Source: a bacterium | GTDB lineage: Bacteria > Zhuqueibacterota > Zhuqueibacteria > Zhuqueibacterales > Zhuqueibacteraceae | Assembly: GCA_023150945.1 (NCBI GenBank) | Contig: JAKLJX010000027.1 | Location: 1 to 64,000, forward strand | DNA length: 64,000 nucleotides | Direction: 5' to 3' | Part shown: positions 43,559 through 53,365 of the stretch, in pieces | Numbering within the stretch: the first letter of the stretch is position 1 | Layout of the letters: each line of letters begins with the position of its first letter | The notes under the pieces: model-generated | What the model was told of the DNA's origin: nothing | Databases searched by the model: none | What the model saw: the letters and a program-made list of their open reading frames with translations, nothing else | Program-made: the position numbers and the translations under genes

Positions 43559-44557
43559 CTAGTCCAATTCCAGATACAGTGTATCCCGCAAAATGCCCTG
43601 CGCGCCGAGACTTTCCTTGAAGCTTGCCAGCCCCCAATTCGGTTGGGAATTCAACGTGAACGTGCCGAAATCGAGAGCTTGCAGGCCTTGCGCGCGACAC
43701 CAGCGCAACACTTCGAACATCAGCAATTCGAAGCCGTGATATTGCCGAAATCCCTCGCGCTGGCTGAGATAGTAGAAGGCGAGCGCCGCGCGGCGATTGC
43801 ACCGGAAGAGCAGCGTGCCGGCCAGCATCTCTGCGCCGAGCAGGGCGGTGAAGAGGCGGAGGTCATCGGGCAGCAGCATGCGCAGCCGCTGCAGATCTTC
43901 CAGCGAATGGGTAGGCTCGACCTGATGGCGCGCCAGCATGTGGCTGCGCAAGTGGGCGTGAAAGGCGGCAAAATCCTCACTCTCCTGCACCGTCACGCCG
44001 CGCTTTTGCGCCCGCCGCACGGCACGGCCGAATTCGCGCGGCAATTGCTCCGGCGACAGATCGGTCGGAATGATGCTGGTGACTTCCCGCTTGCGATAGC
44101 GGAAGCCGTGCTGCCACAGCACATAGTCGAGATGGTTGTTGGGATGGTTGAAATAGGCTTGCGGCGGCAGGGTGATTTCGACACCGGCCAGGCCCTGCGC
44201 GCGGCAGTGGGCCAGCAGCAGCGTCACGATGCGGTCGACCTCTTGCACGGCGAGGGAGGCTGGGGTGACCAAGCCGCCAAACGAGGCGCCGGGATGCGAG
44301 CGCAGCACGATCCGGCCGGCGTGGCTGCTTTGCGCGGCCGGCAACACGGCGCACAGCCCGCCCTTTTTGAAGAAGAGCAGCGAGGCGTCGACAAAACGGC
44401 CGGCAGGGTGATACGCAAAAAAGGCACGCGTGTGAAACAGCGTGCCTTGATTGGATTGCCAGACGAATTCATCCCAAAGCTGCCGGTGGCTTTCGTCATA
44501 GCGAACGAGCGTGAGGGTTGTCGGGCCGGCCGCTGTTGGCGGAGGCAGTTCGCTCAT
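43559..44557 (-). CDS. FemAB/GNAT-fold acyltransferase-like protein
   Basis: The 332-residue protein has two GNAT-like halves typical of FemAB or peptidoglycan-bridge/'lipid II' aminoacyl-transferase relatives. Motifs include WDEFVWQSNQGTLFHTRAFF, EFGRAVRRAQKRGVTVQES and YYLSQREGFRQYHGFELLMF. The substrate is unknown; relatives modify cell-wall peptides or exopolysaccharide. The start overlaps the argF stop by four bases, so the two are translationally coupled. Confidence 0.8.
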   Translation of the reverse strand: MSELPPPTAAGPTTLTLVRYDESHRQLWDEFVWQSNQGTLFHTRAFFAYHPAGRFVDASLLFFKKGGLCAVLPAAQSSHAGRIVLRSHPGASFGGLVTPASLAVQEVDRIVTLLLAHCRAQGLAGVEITLPPQAYFNHPNNHLDYVLWQHGFRYRKREVTSIIPTDLSPEQLPREFGRAVRRAQKRGVTVQESEDFAAFHAHLRSHMLARHQVEPTHSLEDLQRLRMLLPDDLRLFTALLGAEMLAGTLLFRCNRRAALAFYYLSQREGFRQYHGFELLMFEVLRWCRAQGLQALDFGTFTLNSQPNWGLASFKESLGAQGILRDTLYLELD

Positions 44558-45474
44558 TGGCGTTTGCCCATCAGGGTGACGAGGATGGCTTTCTGAATGT
44601 GCAGCCGGTTTTCCGCCTGGTCGAAAATAATCGCAGCCGGACTTTCCATGACTTCGTGGGTCACTTCCTCCCCGCGATGCGCCGGCAGGCAGTGCATGAA
44701 TTTCGCGCCCGGCTTGGCGGCCGCCATGAGCCGGCTGTCAATGACATAGTTTTTGAACAAGCGGCGCCGCTGCTCGGCTTCGGCCTCCTGCCCCATGCTC
44801 GCCCACACATCGGTGTAGAGAATGTCGGCGCCGGCCGCGGCGGCGGCGGGGTCGCGCACGATCTCGATGCGGCCCACGTTGGCGGCGCGTGCGCGCGCGA
44901 CGATCGCGGTATCCGGCTCATAGCCCTCCGGGCAGGCAATGCGAAACGTCAGCGGAATCTTGCAGGCCATGTTGATCCAGGAATTGGCGACGTTGTTGCC
45001 GTCGCCGATATAGGCCACCACGAGATCATCGAAATGGCCGCGCTGTTCGAGAATCGTCAGCATGTCGCCCAGAATCTGGCAGGGATGCAGCAGATCGGTG
45101 AGGCCGTTGATCACCGGCACGCTGGCGTATTGCGCCAGCTCGAGGAGATGCGCATGATCGAACAGCCGCGCCATCAGGCCGTCCACGTAGCGCGACAGCA
45201 CGCGCGCCACATCGGCCACGGCTTCGCGCTGGCCCAGGCCGATTTCGGCAGGTGAGAGATAAAGCGCATGGCCGCCGAGCTGAAACATGCCGACTTCGAA
45301 CGACACCCGCGTCCGCGTCGAGGGTTTCATGAACAGCAGCCCCAGCGTCTGGCCCGCCAAATAGGCATGCGGCACACCCGCCTTTTGCTTGGCTTTCAGC
45401 TCGCGCGCGAGCGTGAACAACGACCAAATGTCCTCGGTGGACCAGTCGGCAATGCTCAGAAAATCTCGCTTCAT
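44554..45474 (-). CDS. argF: Ornithine carbamoyltransferase
   Basis: This enzyme makes citrulline from ornithine and carbamoyl phosphate in arginine synthesis. The 306-residue protein has the carbamoyl-phosphate motif STRTRVSFEVG (about 51-61), the HPCQILGD motif (about 132-139) and the ornithine-side loop FMHCLPAHRGEEV (about 264-276). Length is normal. It starts 24 bases after the hslU stop. Location in the Lpt/RpoN/HslVU run is by gene order rather than pathway. Confidence 0.95.
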   Translation of the reverse strand: MKRDFLSIADWSTEDIWSLFTLARELKAKQKAGVPHAYLAGQTLGLLFMKPSTRTRVSFEVGMFQLGGHALYLSPAEIGLGQREAVADVARVLSRYVDGLMARLFDHAHLLELAQYASVPVINGLTDLLHPCQILGDMLTILEQRGHFDDLVVAYIGDGNNVANSWINMACKIPLTFRIACPEGYEPDTAIVARARAANVGRIEIVRDPAAAAAGADILYTDVWASMGQEAEAEQRRRLFKNYVIDSRLMAAAKPGAKFMHCLPAHRGEEVTHEVMESPAAIIFDQAENRLHIQKAILVTLMGKRQ

Positions 45475-45498
45475 GTGCAGTCTCTGTGGTTGGGAATC

Positions 45499-46941
45499 CT
45501 ATAGGATGTAGCGGCTGTAATCCGGATCTTCGCTGATCTTTTTGAACGTCGCTTGCACCATGCCGGCAGTGATGGTGATTTTGCCCGTTCTGGTTTCGGG
45601 CACTTCGAAGAGAATGTCTTCCAGCAGGGCGCTCAACACGGTGTGCAGCCGCCGCGCGCCGATGTTCTCGGTCTTTTCGTTGACGTGATAGGCGGTTTCC
45701 GCAATTTCCCGCACCGCCTGCTCTTCAAACTCCAACTCCACGCCTTCGGTGGCCAGCAGGGCGATGTATTGCTTGAGCAGCGCGTTCTTGGGCTCGGTGA
45801 GAATGCGGACAAAGTCCTCGGCGGTCAGGCTTTCCAACTCGACGCGAATCGGGAAGCGGCCCTGCAGCTCGGGAATGAGATCCGAGGGTTTGGAAATATG
45901 AAACGCGCCGCTGGCGATGAACAGCACGTGATCGGTTCTCACCATGCCGTATTTGGTGAAGACAGTGGTGCCTTCCACCACCGGCAGCAAGTCCCGCTGC
46001 ACGCCCTCGCGCGAGACATCCGGGCCGACGGTGTTTTTGCTGCCCGCCACCTTGTCGATTTCATCGAGAAAGACGATGCCGCTGTTTTCCACGCGCACGA
46101 TCGCTTCCTTCACCACCTGGTCCATGTCGATCAGCTTGCTGGCCTCTTCCTGGATGAGATGCGCGCGCGCCTCGGTCACCGTCATCTTGCGGCGCTTCAT
46201 CTTCTTGGGCAGCATGTTGCCCACCAGGTCCTGCAGATTCAGGCCGAGCTCCTCGACGCCGATGGGCGAGATCACCTGCATCATCGGCATGCTGTCGGCG
46301 GCGACGTCGAGTTCGACCAGGCGCTCTTCGAGTTTGCCGGCGAGCAGTTGTTCGCGCATTTTGTCGCGCGTGCGCTGCCGCCGCTGCTCCAGCTCGTTCT
46401 CGCTTTCCTCCTCGCTGATCGCAGCTTCCTCGCCGTGTTCGTTGTGGTCGCGGGCCGCCGCGGACTTGCGCCGCGGCCGCAGGTTGGGTAACAAGAGATC
46501 GAGCAACCGTTCGTTCGTCAGCTTTTCTGCCTGTTCCTGCACCGCCGCGGTTTTCTCGGAGCGCACCATCGCCACCGAGAGGTCGGTGAGGTCGCGGATC
46601 ATGGATTCAACGTCGCGGCCGACGTAACCGACTTCGGTGAACTTGGAGGCTTCGACTTTGATGAACGGCGCCTTGGCCAGGCGCGACAGCCGGCGCGCGA
46701 TTTCGGTCTTGCCCACGCCGGTGGGGCCAATGAGAATGATATTGTTCGGCATGATCTCTTCGCGCAGGTGCTCCGGCACGTGCTGCCGGCGCCAGCGATT
46801 GCGCAGCGCGATTGCAACCGAACGCTTGGCCCGATCCTGGCCGATAATATACTTGTCCAGCTCCGCTACGATCTCGCGCGGCGTGAGCTTGGCCATTTCT
46901 TCCAGTGTGCGAGCGGGTGATATCACCGTGGCATCATCCAT
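45499..46941 (-). CDS. hslU: ATP-dependent protease ATPase subunit HslU
   Basis: HslU is the AAA+ unfoldase of the HslVU (ClpYQ) protease. The 480-residue protein has the entry [20 protein letters not shown], Walker [10 protein letters not shown] (about 72-80), Walker [10 protein letters not shown], and the C-terminal [12 protein letters not shown] tail that docks on HslV. The inserted I domain (about 125-245) is charged and long. Its start overlaps the hslV stop by eight bases. Confidence 0.97.
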   Translation of the reverse strand: MDDATVISPARTLEEMAKLTPREIVAELDKYIIGQDRAKRSVAIALRNRWRRQHVPEHLREEIMPNNIILIGPTGVGKTEIARRLSRLAKAPFIKVEASKFTEVGYVGRDVESMIRDLTDLSVAMVRSEKTAAVQEQAEKLTNERLLDLLLPNLRPRRKSAAARDHNEHGEEAAISEEESENELEQRRQRTRDKMREQLLAGKLEERLVELDVAADSMPMMQVISPIGVEELGLNLQDLVGNMLPKKMKRRKMTVTEARAHLIQEEASKLIDMDQVVKEAIVRVENSGIVFLDEIDKVAGSKNTVGPDVSREGVQRDLLPVVEGTTVFTKYGMVRTDHVLFIASGAFHISKPSDLIPELQGRFPIRVELESLTAEDFVRILTEPKNALLKQYIALLATEGVELEFEEQAVREIAETAYHVNEKTENIGARRLHTVLSALLEDILFEVPETRTGKITITAGMVQATFKKISEDPDYSRYIL

Positions 46942-47479
46942 AATTGAGTTCTTCGATCATGAGGCTTTTGTTGGTGTAAATGCAAATGTCGGCGGCCAGC
47001 ATCATCGCCTCTTCCACGATTTGCTTGGCCGACAGGTTGGAGTAGCGCACCAGGGCACGCGCCGCGGCCATGGCATAGCCGCCGCCCGAGCCGATCGCGA
47101 TGATGCCGTCATCCGGCTCGATCACGTCGCCGGTGCCGGAAATCACGAAAGTCTTCTCCTTGTCCATCACCACCAGTTGCGCTTCCAGGCGGCGCAAATA
47201 GCGGTCGGTACGCCATTCTTTCGCCAGCTCGACGGCGGCACGGCTGAGATTGCCCCGGAATTTCTCCAGGCGCTCTTCGAATTTCTCGAACAGCGCGAAG
47301 GCATCGGCGGCGGCGCCGGCAAACCCCACCAGCACCGTGTCTTTGTACAAGCGGCGGATCTTGCGCGCGTTCATTTTGAGGACGGTATCGCCGTAAGTGA
47401 CCTGGCCATCGCCCGCCAGCGCGCAACTGTTCTTGTGGCGAACGCCCAGGATCGTGGTGGCGTGAATTACGGGAAGCAT
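46934..47479 (-). CDS. hslV: ATP-dependent protease peptidase subunit HslV
   Basis: HslV is the proteasome-like peptidase partner of HslU. The 181-residue protein carries the catalytic N-terminal threonine of the mature form at T8 ([11 protein letters not shown]). The first seven residues would be removed as a propeptide. The motifs [13 protein letters not shown] and [20 protein letters not shown] are typical. It forms a coupled pair with hslU and lies 60 bases after rpoN. Confidence 0.97.
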   Translation of the reverse strand: MLPVIHATTILGVRHKNSCALAGDGQVTYGDTVLKMNARKIRRLYKDTVLVGFAGAAADAFALFEKFEERLEKFRGNLSRAAVELAKEWRTDRYLRRLEAQLVVMDKEKTFVISGTGDVIEPDDGIIAIGSGGGYAMAAARALVRYSNLSAKQIVEEAMMLAADICIYTNKSLMIEELNYG

Positions 47480-47539
47480 GGTTGCCCTTTGGGTGATGAC
47501 TGTCGCAGTTGTTGGTTGCCGCCGGCGGTCACGGCGGCC

Positions 47540-49003
47540 TCAAATTTTCCGGCGCAAACGCGAAACCGGAATCATCATTTGCTCGCGGTATTTGGCCACC
47601 GTGCGCCGCGCCACGTTGAAATTCTCGCGCTTGAGAATGTTGGCGATGGTCTGGTCGTTGAGCGGCTTGTTGGGATCCTCGGCGGTGATGATTTCCTGGA
47701 TGCGCTGCTTGATGCGGCGGTTGGAAACTTCATCGCCGTCATCCGATTTCAATCCTTCGCTGAAGAAATATTTCAATTCGAACACGCCGTGCTCGGTTTG
47801 CACGTATTTGCCGTTGGTCACGCGCGAGACGGTGGAAATGTCCATGCCGATCTCGTCGGCGATGTCCTTCAAGATCATCGGCTTGATGTATTGCTTGCCG
47901 TTCTCGAAGAACTCACGCTGCTTCTGCACGATCGCCTCCATCACCCGCAGGATGGTGAGGCGGCGCTGGTGAATGGAGTTGATCAGCCAGCGCGCCGACT
48001 CCAGCCGTTTCTTCACGAACTCGCGCGCCTCGCGCGCCTGCTGGCGGTTCTTGGCATTCTTGAGCAAAATGTCCTTGTAACGATTGTTGATGCGCAGATG
48101 CGGCACGTTGGAATCATGCAGAATGATGCGGAACTCTTCGCCGTCGCGCTCCACCGTCAAGTCGGGCACAATGGCATTGTCCTGCGCCGAGAAATAGCCC
48201 TCGCCGGGTTTGGGATTGAGCTGGGTGATTTCCTCCATCGCCTCTTTGATTTCATCCAGGCTGATTTCCAGCTTCTTGGCGATTTTTTCGAAGCGCTTGT
48301 TGGTGAAATCGTCGAAGCAGTTCTTGACGATCTTGAGGGCCAACTCGTGGCGCGGCACCTTGTCTTCGAGTTGGATCAGCAGGCATTCCTGCAGATTGCG
48401 CGCCCCAATGCCGACCGGGTCGAAATGTTGAATCTGGCGCAGCACCGACTCGACCTTTTCGACGGGGGTGCCCAGGTTTTGCGCCACCAATTCCACCGAG
48501 CAGGCAAGGTAGCCGTCTTCGTTGATGTTCCAGATGAGGTATTCGCCGATGGTGATTTCTTCTTCATCCAGCCGCTGCATGTGCAACTGGGTCAGCAGGT
48601 GCTCGGGCAAAGTTTCAGGCGAGGCTTCCTGCTGCTCGTACACTTCCACGCTGTTGTCGCGCGGGGCACGGTACTCGTAGTTTTCCTCGTCGCCCAGAAT
48701 CGCCTCCCAGTCAACATCGTCCTTCTCAATCTCCTCTTTTTCGGGTTCCTCGGCGGTGGCGGCGGGCTCGATCTCCGGTTCCGGGGGCTCCTCTTCCTTC
48801 TGCTCGAGCGCCATCTCCTCGTCCTGTTCCTGCTCGGTCTCCATCTCCATGTCATCGATGACTTCGAGCAGGGGATTCTGTTCGATCTCCATGCGCAGCT
48901 TTTGCTCGAGCATGATCGTCGGCAATTGCAGCAGGGAAGACAGCAAGACTTGCTGCGGCGACTGCCGAAGTTGCTGGCTCAGCTTTTGGGATAGATTCAA
49001 CAT
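47540..49003 (-). CDS. rpoN: RNA polymerase sigma-54 factor
   Basis: The 487-residue protein directs RNA polymerase to -24/-12 promoters and needs AAA+ activators. The Gln-rich region I is intact (LSQKLSQQLRQSPQQVLLSS). A very acidic region II (about 55-110) follows, then the core-binding region, and a C-terminal RpoN box ARRTVAKYREQM (about 463-474). Length is normal. It is downstream of lptB, as in many Gram-negative genomes. The activator gene at 23438 and the promoter at 29920 are its visible partners. Confidence 0.97.
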   Translation of the reverse strand: MLNLSQKLSQQLRQSPQQVLLSSLLQLPTIMLEQKLRMEIEQNPLLEVIDDMEMETEQEQDEEMALEQKEEEPPEPEIEPAATAEEPEKEEIEKDDVDWEAILGDEENYEYRAPRDNSVEVYEQQEASPETLPEHLLTQLHMQRLDEEEITIGEYLIWNINEDGYLACSVELVAQNLGTPVEKVESVLRQIQHFDPVGIGARNLQECLLIQLEDKVPRHELALKIVKNCFDDFTNKRFEKIAKKLEISLDEIKEAMEEITQLNPKPGEGYFSAQDNAIVPDLTVERDGEEFRIILHDSNVPHLRINNRYKDILLKNAKNRQQAREAREFVKKRLESARWLINSIHQRRLTILRVMEAIVQKQREFFENGKQYIKPMILKDIADEIGMDISTVSRVTNGKYVQTEHGVFELKYFFSEGLKSDDGDEVSNRRIKQRIQEIITAEDPNKPLNDQTIANILKRENFNVARRTVAKYREQMMIPVSRLRRKI

Positions 49004-49028
49004 GTCACACGCTTCTCCGAAATTCCTT

Positions 49029-49751
49029 TCATCGATCCAGACGAAACTTGTCTCCTAAGTACAGCTTGCGCGCTTCCGGATCATTGGCGAGATACTCGGT
49101 GGTGCCGGACTTCAAGACCGTGCCCTCATAAAGCAAATAGGCGCGGTCAGTGATTGAAAGCGTCTCATGCACATTGTGATCCGTAATCAGCACGCCGATG
49201 CCGCGGCGCTTCAGGCCCCGCACGATCTCCTGAATGTCCTCCACCGCGATGGGATCCACGCCCGCAAACGGCTCATCCAGCAGGATGAATTTGGGATTGG
49301 TCACCAACGCCCGGGTGATCTCCACGCGGCGGCGCTCGCCGCCGGACAGCGTGTAGGCGTAATTCTTGGCGAGATGCGCGATCGCCAGTTCCTCCAGCAA
49401 CTCGGCCAGGCGCTGCTGTCGCGCCCGCGCCGAAAGCGGCAGCGTCTCCAAAATCGCCAGAATGTTCTCAGCCACCGTCAAGCGCCGGAAGATGCTGGGT
49501 TCCTGCGACAAATAGCCCACGCCCAGCTTGGCGCGGCGATACATCGGCATGGTCGTGACCTCGATCTCCTCCAGGAAGATCTTGCCCTCCGTCGGCCGGA
49601 TCATGCCGGTGATCATGTAAAACGTCGTGGTCTTGCCCGCGCCGTTCGGTCCCAACAGGCCGACGATTTCTCCCTGTTTGACCTCGATGGAGACCTGATT
49701 GACGACACGGCGCTTGTTGTAGATTTTTACCAGTCGCTCTGAACGCAACAT
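49029..49751 (-). CDS. lptB: Lipopolysaccharide export ATP-binding protein LptB
   Basis: The 240-residue ABC ATPase powers extraction of lipopolysaccharide from the inner membrane with LptF/G and C. Walker A is GPNGAGKTT (about 34-42), the [11 protein letters not shown] signature is near 137, Walker B is [16 protein letters not shown], and the switch His lies in [11 protein letters not shown] start at [11 protein letters not shown] (49751); a longer frame is GC-rich and shadowed. LptF and LptG are not in the window. It is followed by rpoN. Confidence 0.96.
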   Translation of the reverse strand: MLRSERLVKIYNKRRVVNQVSIEVKQGEIVGLLGPNGAGKTTTFYMITGMIRPTEGKIFLEEIEVTTMPMYRRAKLGVGYLSQEPSIFRRLTVAENILAILETLPLSARARQQRLAELLEELAIAHLAKNYAYTLSGGERRRVEITRALVTNPKFILLDEPFAGVDPIAVEDIQEIVRGLKRRGIGVLITDHNVHETLSITDRAYLLYEGTVLKSGTTEYLANDPEARKLYLGDKFRLDR

Positions 49752-49815
49752 AAGTATGCTTTGATCCCGCCGGCGTGTTGCCGGCTGCGGCAATGCCGCG
49801 GTTGGGTAACCGTGC

Positions 49816-50973
49816 TCAATTGGGCGCGCGCGCGCCGCGGCCGCTGCTGTCTGCCGGCGCGCTGGCCGGCGGCTCGAACCGGCCGTTCGAAATGCCCGGG
49901 TTGCTTTGCACCACCACGCGCTGTAACTCCTGGCCGGCCACAAACAAGGTGATGCGATCACCCTGCACGCGATTCATGCCCTTTTCCTTGCCGTCTTCGA
50001 TCACATAATAGACGCTGGTGGCCGCCTCTTCGACTTCAAGGCGTTCGGCCTGTTCGTTCCGGAAGTACGTTGTGATCCGGCCTCCTGCCAGGGCGTTGAG
50101 GCGCTGGCCGTCGCGCCGCGCCTCCAACGTGGAGGTGGCCGTGGCCTTGCCGGCGACCACGGATTTTTCGAGCTGCTGATCGTCGTTGAAGAAGAGCGTG
50201 ATGGCCTCGCCGCGGGTTTCCTCGCCTTCGCGCCAAGCCACCGGCGTTTGGCGCAACTCGATTTTCTTTTCATCGCGGAAATACTCCGCTTCGCCGCAAG
50301 TGGCGCGCGTGCCCTGGCGGAGGATTTCGACGTTGCCCGTGACTTGCGCGCGGCTGCCGCCGCCGTACATTTCGATCGTCTCCCCGGTGAGGCGCATGCG
50401 CTCGCTGCCGAGTGAGTCGAACTCGATCAGCACGGGCGCGAGCGTGGCTCTGGCGTAGCCGCTGCCACGACGATATTCCGCCCGGCCACAGGTAAGCTGC
50501 ACGCGCTTCTCGTGATGAAGCAGCACGACTTCCTGCTCGGCGAGGGCGAGGCTGTCGCGCTCGTAATAGATCAGCTTGCGGGCAGACAACCGGCTGGTGC
50601 GGTCGCCCATCTGCACCTGGCCGAGGGCCTCCTGCACGCGCAGATTCTCGAAATAGTTGACACGGTCAGCGCGCAACCACTTGTGGCCTTCACGAATGTC
50701 GACATTGCCGATCAGCTCGATCAAGTTGCGGTCGGGAATCCGCCGCGCGCGATCGCACGACACCTGCAGGCTGTCCTGCGTGAAGCGGACATTGCCGATC
50801 AACTCCATCACCGTCACGCCGGCTTCGATCACCGAGCGGCCGGAGTCGGCATGTTGCAATTTCAGCGGCCCGGTGCCGGTTTGCGCCAGGCTCAACGAAA
50901 CCATGCCGAGCAGGAAGAGGGCCGGCAGCCGCGGCGGGCTTTTGTGAGTCCTACTCATCCGCACAGCCTTCAT
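49816..50973 (-). CDS. lptA: LptA/OstA-family LPS transport protein, enlarged
   Basis: The 385-residue protein has a signal peptide ([14 protein letters not shown], about 17-30) and OstA/LptA-type beta-jellyroll repeats (for example [40 protein letters not shown]). It bridges the periplasm in LPS export. It is about twice as long as the E. coli protein. The extra length is made of further OstA-like repeats, with a soluble C-terminal tail. Position between lptC and lptB supports the name. The start is MKAV at 50973, or MSRTH at 50958. Confidence 0.85.
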   Translation of the reverse strand: MKAVRMSRTHKSPPRLPALFLLGMVSLSLAQTGTGPLKLQHADSGRSVIEAGVTVMELIGNVRFTQDSLQVSCDRARRIPDRNLIELIGNVDIREGHKWLRADRVNYFENLRVQEALGQVQMGDRTSRLSARKLIYYERDSLALAEQEVVLLHHEKRVQLTCGRAEYRRGSGYARATLAPVLIEFDSLGSERMRLTGETIEMYGGGSRAQVTGNVEILRQGTRATCGEAEYFRDEKKIELRQTPVAWREGEETRGEAITLFFNDDQQLEKSVVAGKATATSTLEARRDGQRLNALAGGRITTYFRNEQAERLEVEEAATSVYYVIEDGKEKGMNRVQGDRITLFVAGQELQRVVVQSNPGISNGRFEPPASAPADSSGRGARAPN

Positions 50974-50978
50974 TCTTT

Positions 50979-51064
50979 GCAGTCCCGATCTTTTGTGGGT
51001 CGCTGTCGTAGCCAACAAATTCAAGGGTTGGAGCAATGCCCCACCAGGGGGCAGGACTACGAAA
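50979..51064. repeat. Dispersed repeat with terminal inverted repeats, family R1, copy 2
   Basis: It begins GCAGTCCCGATCTTTTGTGG and ends in CCACCAGGGGGCAGGACTAC, with AGCCAACAAATTC at the centre, as in copy 1 (43309-43390). It lies in the 107-base gap between lptC and lptA, where it would sit in the transcript as a hairpin. Confidence 0.65.
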
Positions 51065-51080
51065 TCCCGGCAACGGCACC

Positions 51081-51632
51081 CTAGCGATTCGGCAAATTGA
51101 CTTTCTTCTTGCTGACGCCGGAGAGCTTGCGGATCGACCATTGTCTCATGGTGGCATCCGACTCGAAGCCGTGGCCGTGCAGCGTGTCGCCCTTGGCGGT
51201 GGTGATGGTGACGAACTCCTCGCTCACGATCTTCTCGCGCTGGTTGAGCCAGCGCAGTTTCTCGGTGCGCAGGGTCGTGCCGCTGTCCGAGACCACCACC
51301 ACGTTGCCGAGCGCCTCGACGTCGTTACTGTTTTCGTGCAGGATGCCGCGCGCCGAAGTGAGCTTGGAAGAATGTTCGCCCTTCTTGCCGTAAAAGTCAA
51401 CCACCACGCCGTCATCGAACAGGACGCGGCGATCCTTGGAATACTTCGCCATGTGGCCGTATTGCACGATCGCCGCAATGCGGCCGGTGCTGGTCACCGT
51501 GACTTTGCTGTTCCAGCCCTCCTGATCCGGGCCGTCGAAGGCCTTGTCCGTCGTGGCGGTCTGCGGGGACGACTGGCAGCCGGCGAGCAGCAGGACGGCA
51601 GCGAAAATTGCCAGGCAGATTTTTTTCATCAT
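51081..51632 (-). CDS. lptC: LPS export lipoprotein LptC-like
   Basis: The 183-residue protein has a lipoprotein signal ending in VLLLAGC (Cys about 19) and one LptC beta-domain (MAKYSKDRRVLFDDGVVVDF, LTSARGILHENSNDVEALGN). LptC passes lipopolysaccharide from the inner-membrane complex to LptA. Here a lipid anchor replaces the usual transmembrane helix, as in several FCB genomes. It is 30 bases downstream of the acyltransferase. Confidence 0.88.
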   Translation of the reverse strand: MMKKICLAIFAAVLLLAGCQSSPQTATTDKAFDGPDQEGWNSKVTVTSTGRIAAIVQYGHMAKYSKDRRVLFDDGVVVDFYGKKGEHSSKLTSARGILHENSNDVEALGNVVVVSDSGTTLRTEKLRWLNQREKIVSEEFVTITTAKGDTLHGHGFESDATMRQWSIRKLSGVSKKKVNLPNR

Positions 51633-51662
51633 AAGAGCAATGACCCGCGGTCCGCAGGTTGA

Positions 51663-52556
51663 TCACGGCTGCGGTTTGGTTTTCCAACGTTCGTGCATCC
51701 ACACCCATTGCGCGGGGTGTGCGCGAATGAAGGCCTCGACTGCCTGCGAGCAGCGCTGTACGTTCTCGGCGCGTTGTTGCGGCTGCAGCGGAATCTCCGG
51801 TCTGATCGCCACCGTGTGGGAAAAATCCTCATTCATCCAAATTGCCAGCGGCACCACCGGCGCGCCGGTGCGCTCCGCGAACACCACCGGCCCGGCCGGC
51901 GTGTAGGCCGGCTGCCCGAAGAAATCGACGAACTCACCGTCGACGCGCGTGTCTTGATCGATCAAGATGCCGAGCACGCCGCCGGCCTTGAGCCAGCGCA
52001 GGATTTCGCGCGCCGCGCCGGCATTGCGCGGGATGTTGCGATAGCCGGCCCGCTCGCGCTCTCTCACCAGAATGGCATCGAGGCGCGGATCGTAAAGCGC
52101 GGTGCCGACGACCGCCAGCGGAAAATGCTGCGCAATGAACGCCGCCATCAATTCCCAGCAGCCCAGGTGGCCGGTGATGCAAATTACGCCGCGGCCCTTG
52201 GCCAGCGCGGCCTCGAGATGCTCGCGGCCGGTGAAGGAAACGTAGCGCTCGAGGCCGGCGCGCCGAAGCTGCGGCAAGCGCACGGCCTCGGCGGCATTGC
52301 GGCCGAGATAACGGAAACACTCCCGGGCCAGCGCCGTGATCTCCGCCTCGGAACGCTCGCCGCCCAACGCCAGCCGCAAGTGCCGCAGCGTTTTCTCGCG
52401 CTCGCGCCGCAGCAGCCGAAAGGCGAGCAGCCCCAGCCGCTCAAACAACGCCAGCGCCGGTCGCCGCGGCAGGCGCCGCATCAGCCCCAACAGCATTCGA
52501 ATGAACCAATAGAGGCCGCTATTCTTGATTCTCTTCAGCAGTGGCTTGCGATTCAC
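51663..52556 (-). CDS. Lipid A biosynthesis acyltransferase (LpxL/HtrB-like)
   Basis: The 297-residue protein adds a secondary acyl chain to lipid A or a related lipid. The catalytic HX4E motif is visible as GHLGCWELMA (His about 129, Glu about 134). The family motifs ILIDQDTRVDGEFVDFFGQP and WVWMHERWKTKP follow. The N-terminal basic region is membrane-associated. It belongs to the Kdo/Lpt gene run. Whether it is the LpxL or LpxM type cannot be decided here. Confidence 0.92.
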   Translation of the reverse strand: MNRKPLLKRIKNSGLYWFIRMLLGLMRRLPRRPALALFERLGLLAFRLLRREREKTLRHLRLALGGERSEAEITALARECFRYLGRNAAEAVRLPQLRRAGLERYVSFTGREHLEAALAKGRGVICITGHLGCWELMAAFIAQHFPLAVVGTALYDPRLDAILVRERERAGYRNIPRNAGAAREILRWLKAGGVLGILIDQDTRVDGEFVDFFGQPAYTPAGPVVFAERTGAPVVPLAIWMNEDFSHTVAIRPEIPLQPQQRAENVQRCSQAVEAFIRAHPAQWVWMHERWKTKPQP

Positions 52557-52620
52557 GGCGACGATGGGGCGCGCTCCCGATTGATCGAATTTTCACGGCC
52601 GTTGCCGGCCGGCTTGCTGC

Positions 52621-53217
52621 TCATGGTTTGATGCGGGTGTACTTCGTTTCCACCGCCTTGGCTTCCTCCCCCTCGGGCGTAACATTGTAGGCCGTGATCG
52701 TGAGATGATCTTGGTCGATCAACTCGAAAACGGTTCGCCAGCCCCATTGCGGCACATTGGGAGCGGCATCATATTTTCCCATCACCTCGAAGCCCCGCGC
52801 GGTCGCTTCGCCTTCCGAAAACATGATGGCATAGTTCATGTGGAAATCATCAACCCACACGATTTGGAACCGCTGCGTGATGGTATTCAGCGCAATCGTC
52901 TCCTCGCCGTGCCGCGGTTTGCCTTGCATCATGCCCGCGTAGGTGTGACGGAAGAAACGGCCATCGAGCAGCGGCCGGATTTCGCCCTGGACTTGGGATT
53001 CGTCGGCAAGTTTGCCGGGTTCAAACCAGGTCTGGCAGGTGCCCTGCCAGGAACCCACGAGAGACTGCAGCAGCTCCTTCGGCATGATTTGCTCCCTCTG
53101 TGTTGGTGTGGTTTTGACTTCTGGAAGACCCTGCGACAAGACCGCCGCGGGCAAGGTCAGAGCGAGACAGACCACTATCGCACAGGCAACCCCGCTCCGT
53201 AGATTTTCACTCGCCAT
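52621..53217 (-). CDS. Secreted DUF1579 domain protein
   Basis: The 198-residue protein has a signal peptide (about 10-29) and a DUF1579 domain with LQSLVGSWQGTCQTWF, FRHTYAGMMQG and the WVDDFHMNYAIMFSEGEA pattern. DUF1579 is a beta-barrel family of unknown role, often found in secreted proteins. I start at ATG 53217, which has GGAGGG upstream; a Met four codons earlier is in frame. Its place between kdsD and the acyltransferase is not explained. Confidence 0.85.
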   Translation of the reverse strand: MASENLRSGVACAIVVCLALTLPAAVLSQGLPEVKTTPTQREQIMPKELLQSLVGSWQGTCQTWFEPGKLADESQVQGEIRPLLDGRFFRHTYAGMMQGKPRHGEETIALNTITQRFQIVWVDDFHMNYAIMFSEGEATARGFEVMGKYDAAPNVPQWGWRTVFELIDQDHLTITAYNVTPEGEEAKAVETKYTRIKP

Positions 53218-53365
53218 GTTACCCTCCATTTTCTTTGTATGATGAGAAACCCGAAAGCCGCGCTGAGACAGCCTTGCGCCCTGCGCCGCCTGGACTCCTT
53301 ACTGCGATGGGGACAGAGGAATCTTGTCCCCCTCGCTGTTCTGCCGAGGCGACCACGCCCTCGCG

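Noticed and set aside
46637-48994. Plus-strand open frame of 785 residues across hslU, hslV and rpoN
   Set aside because: It crosses three clear minus-strand genes and its composition is that of their complement.
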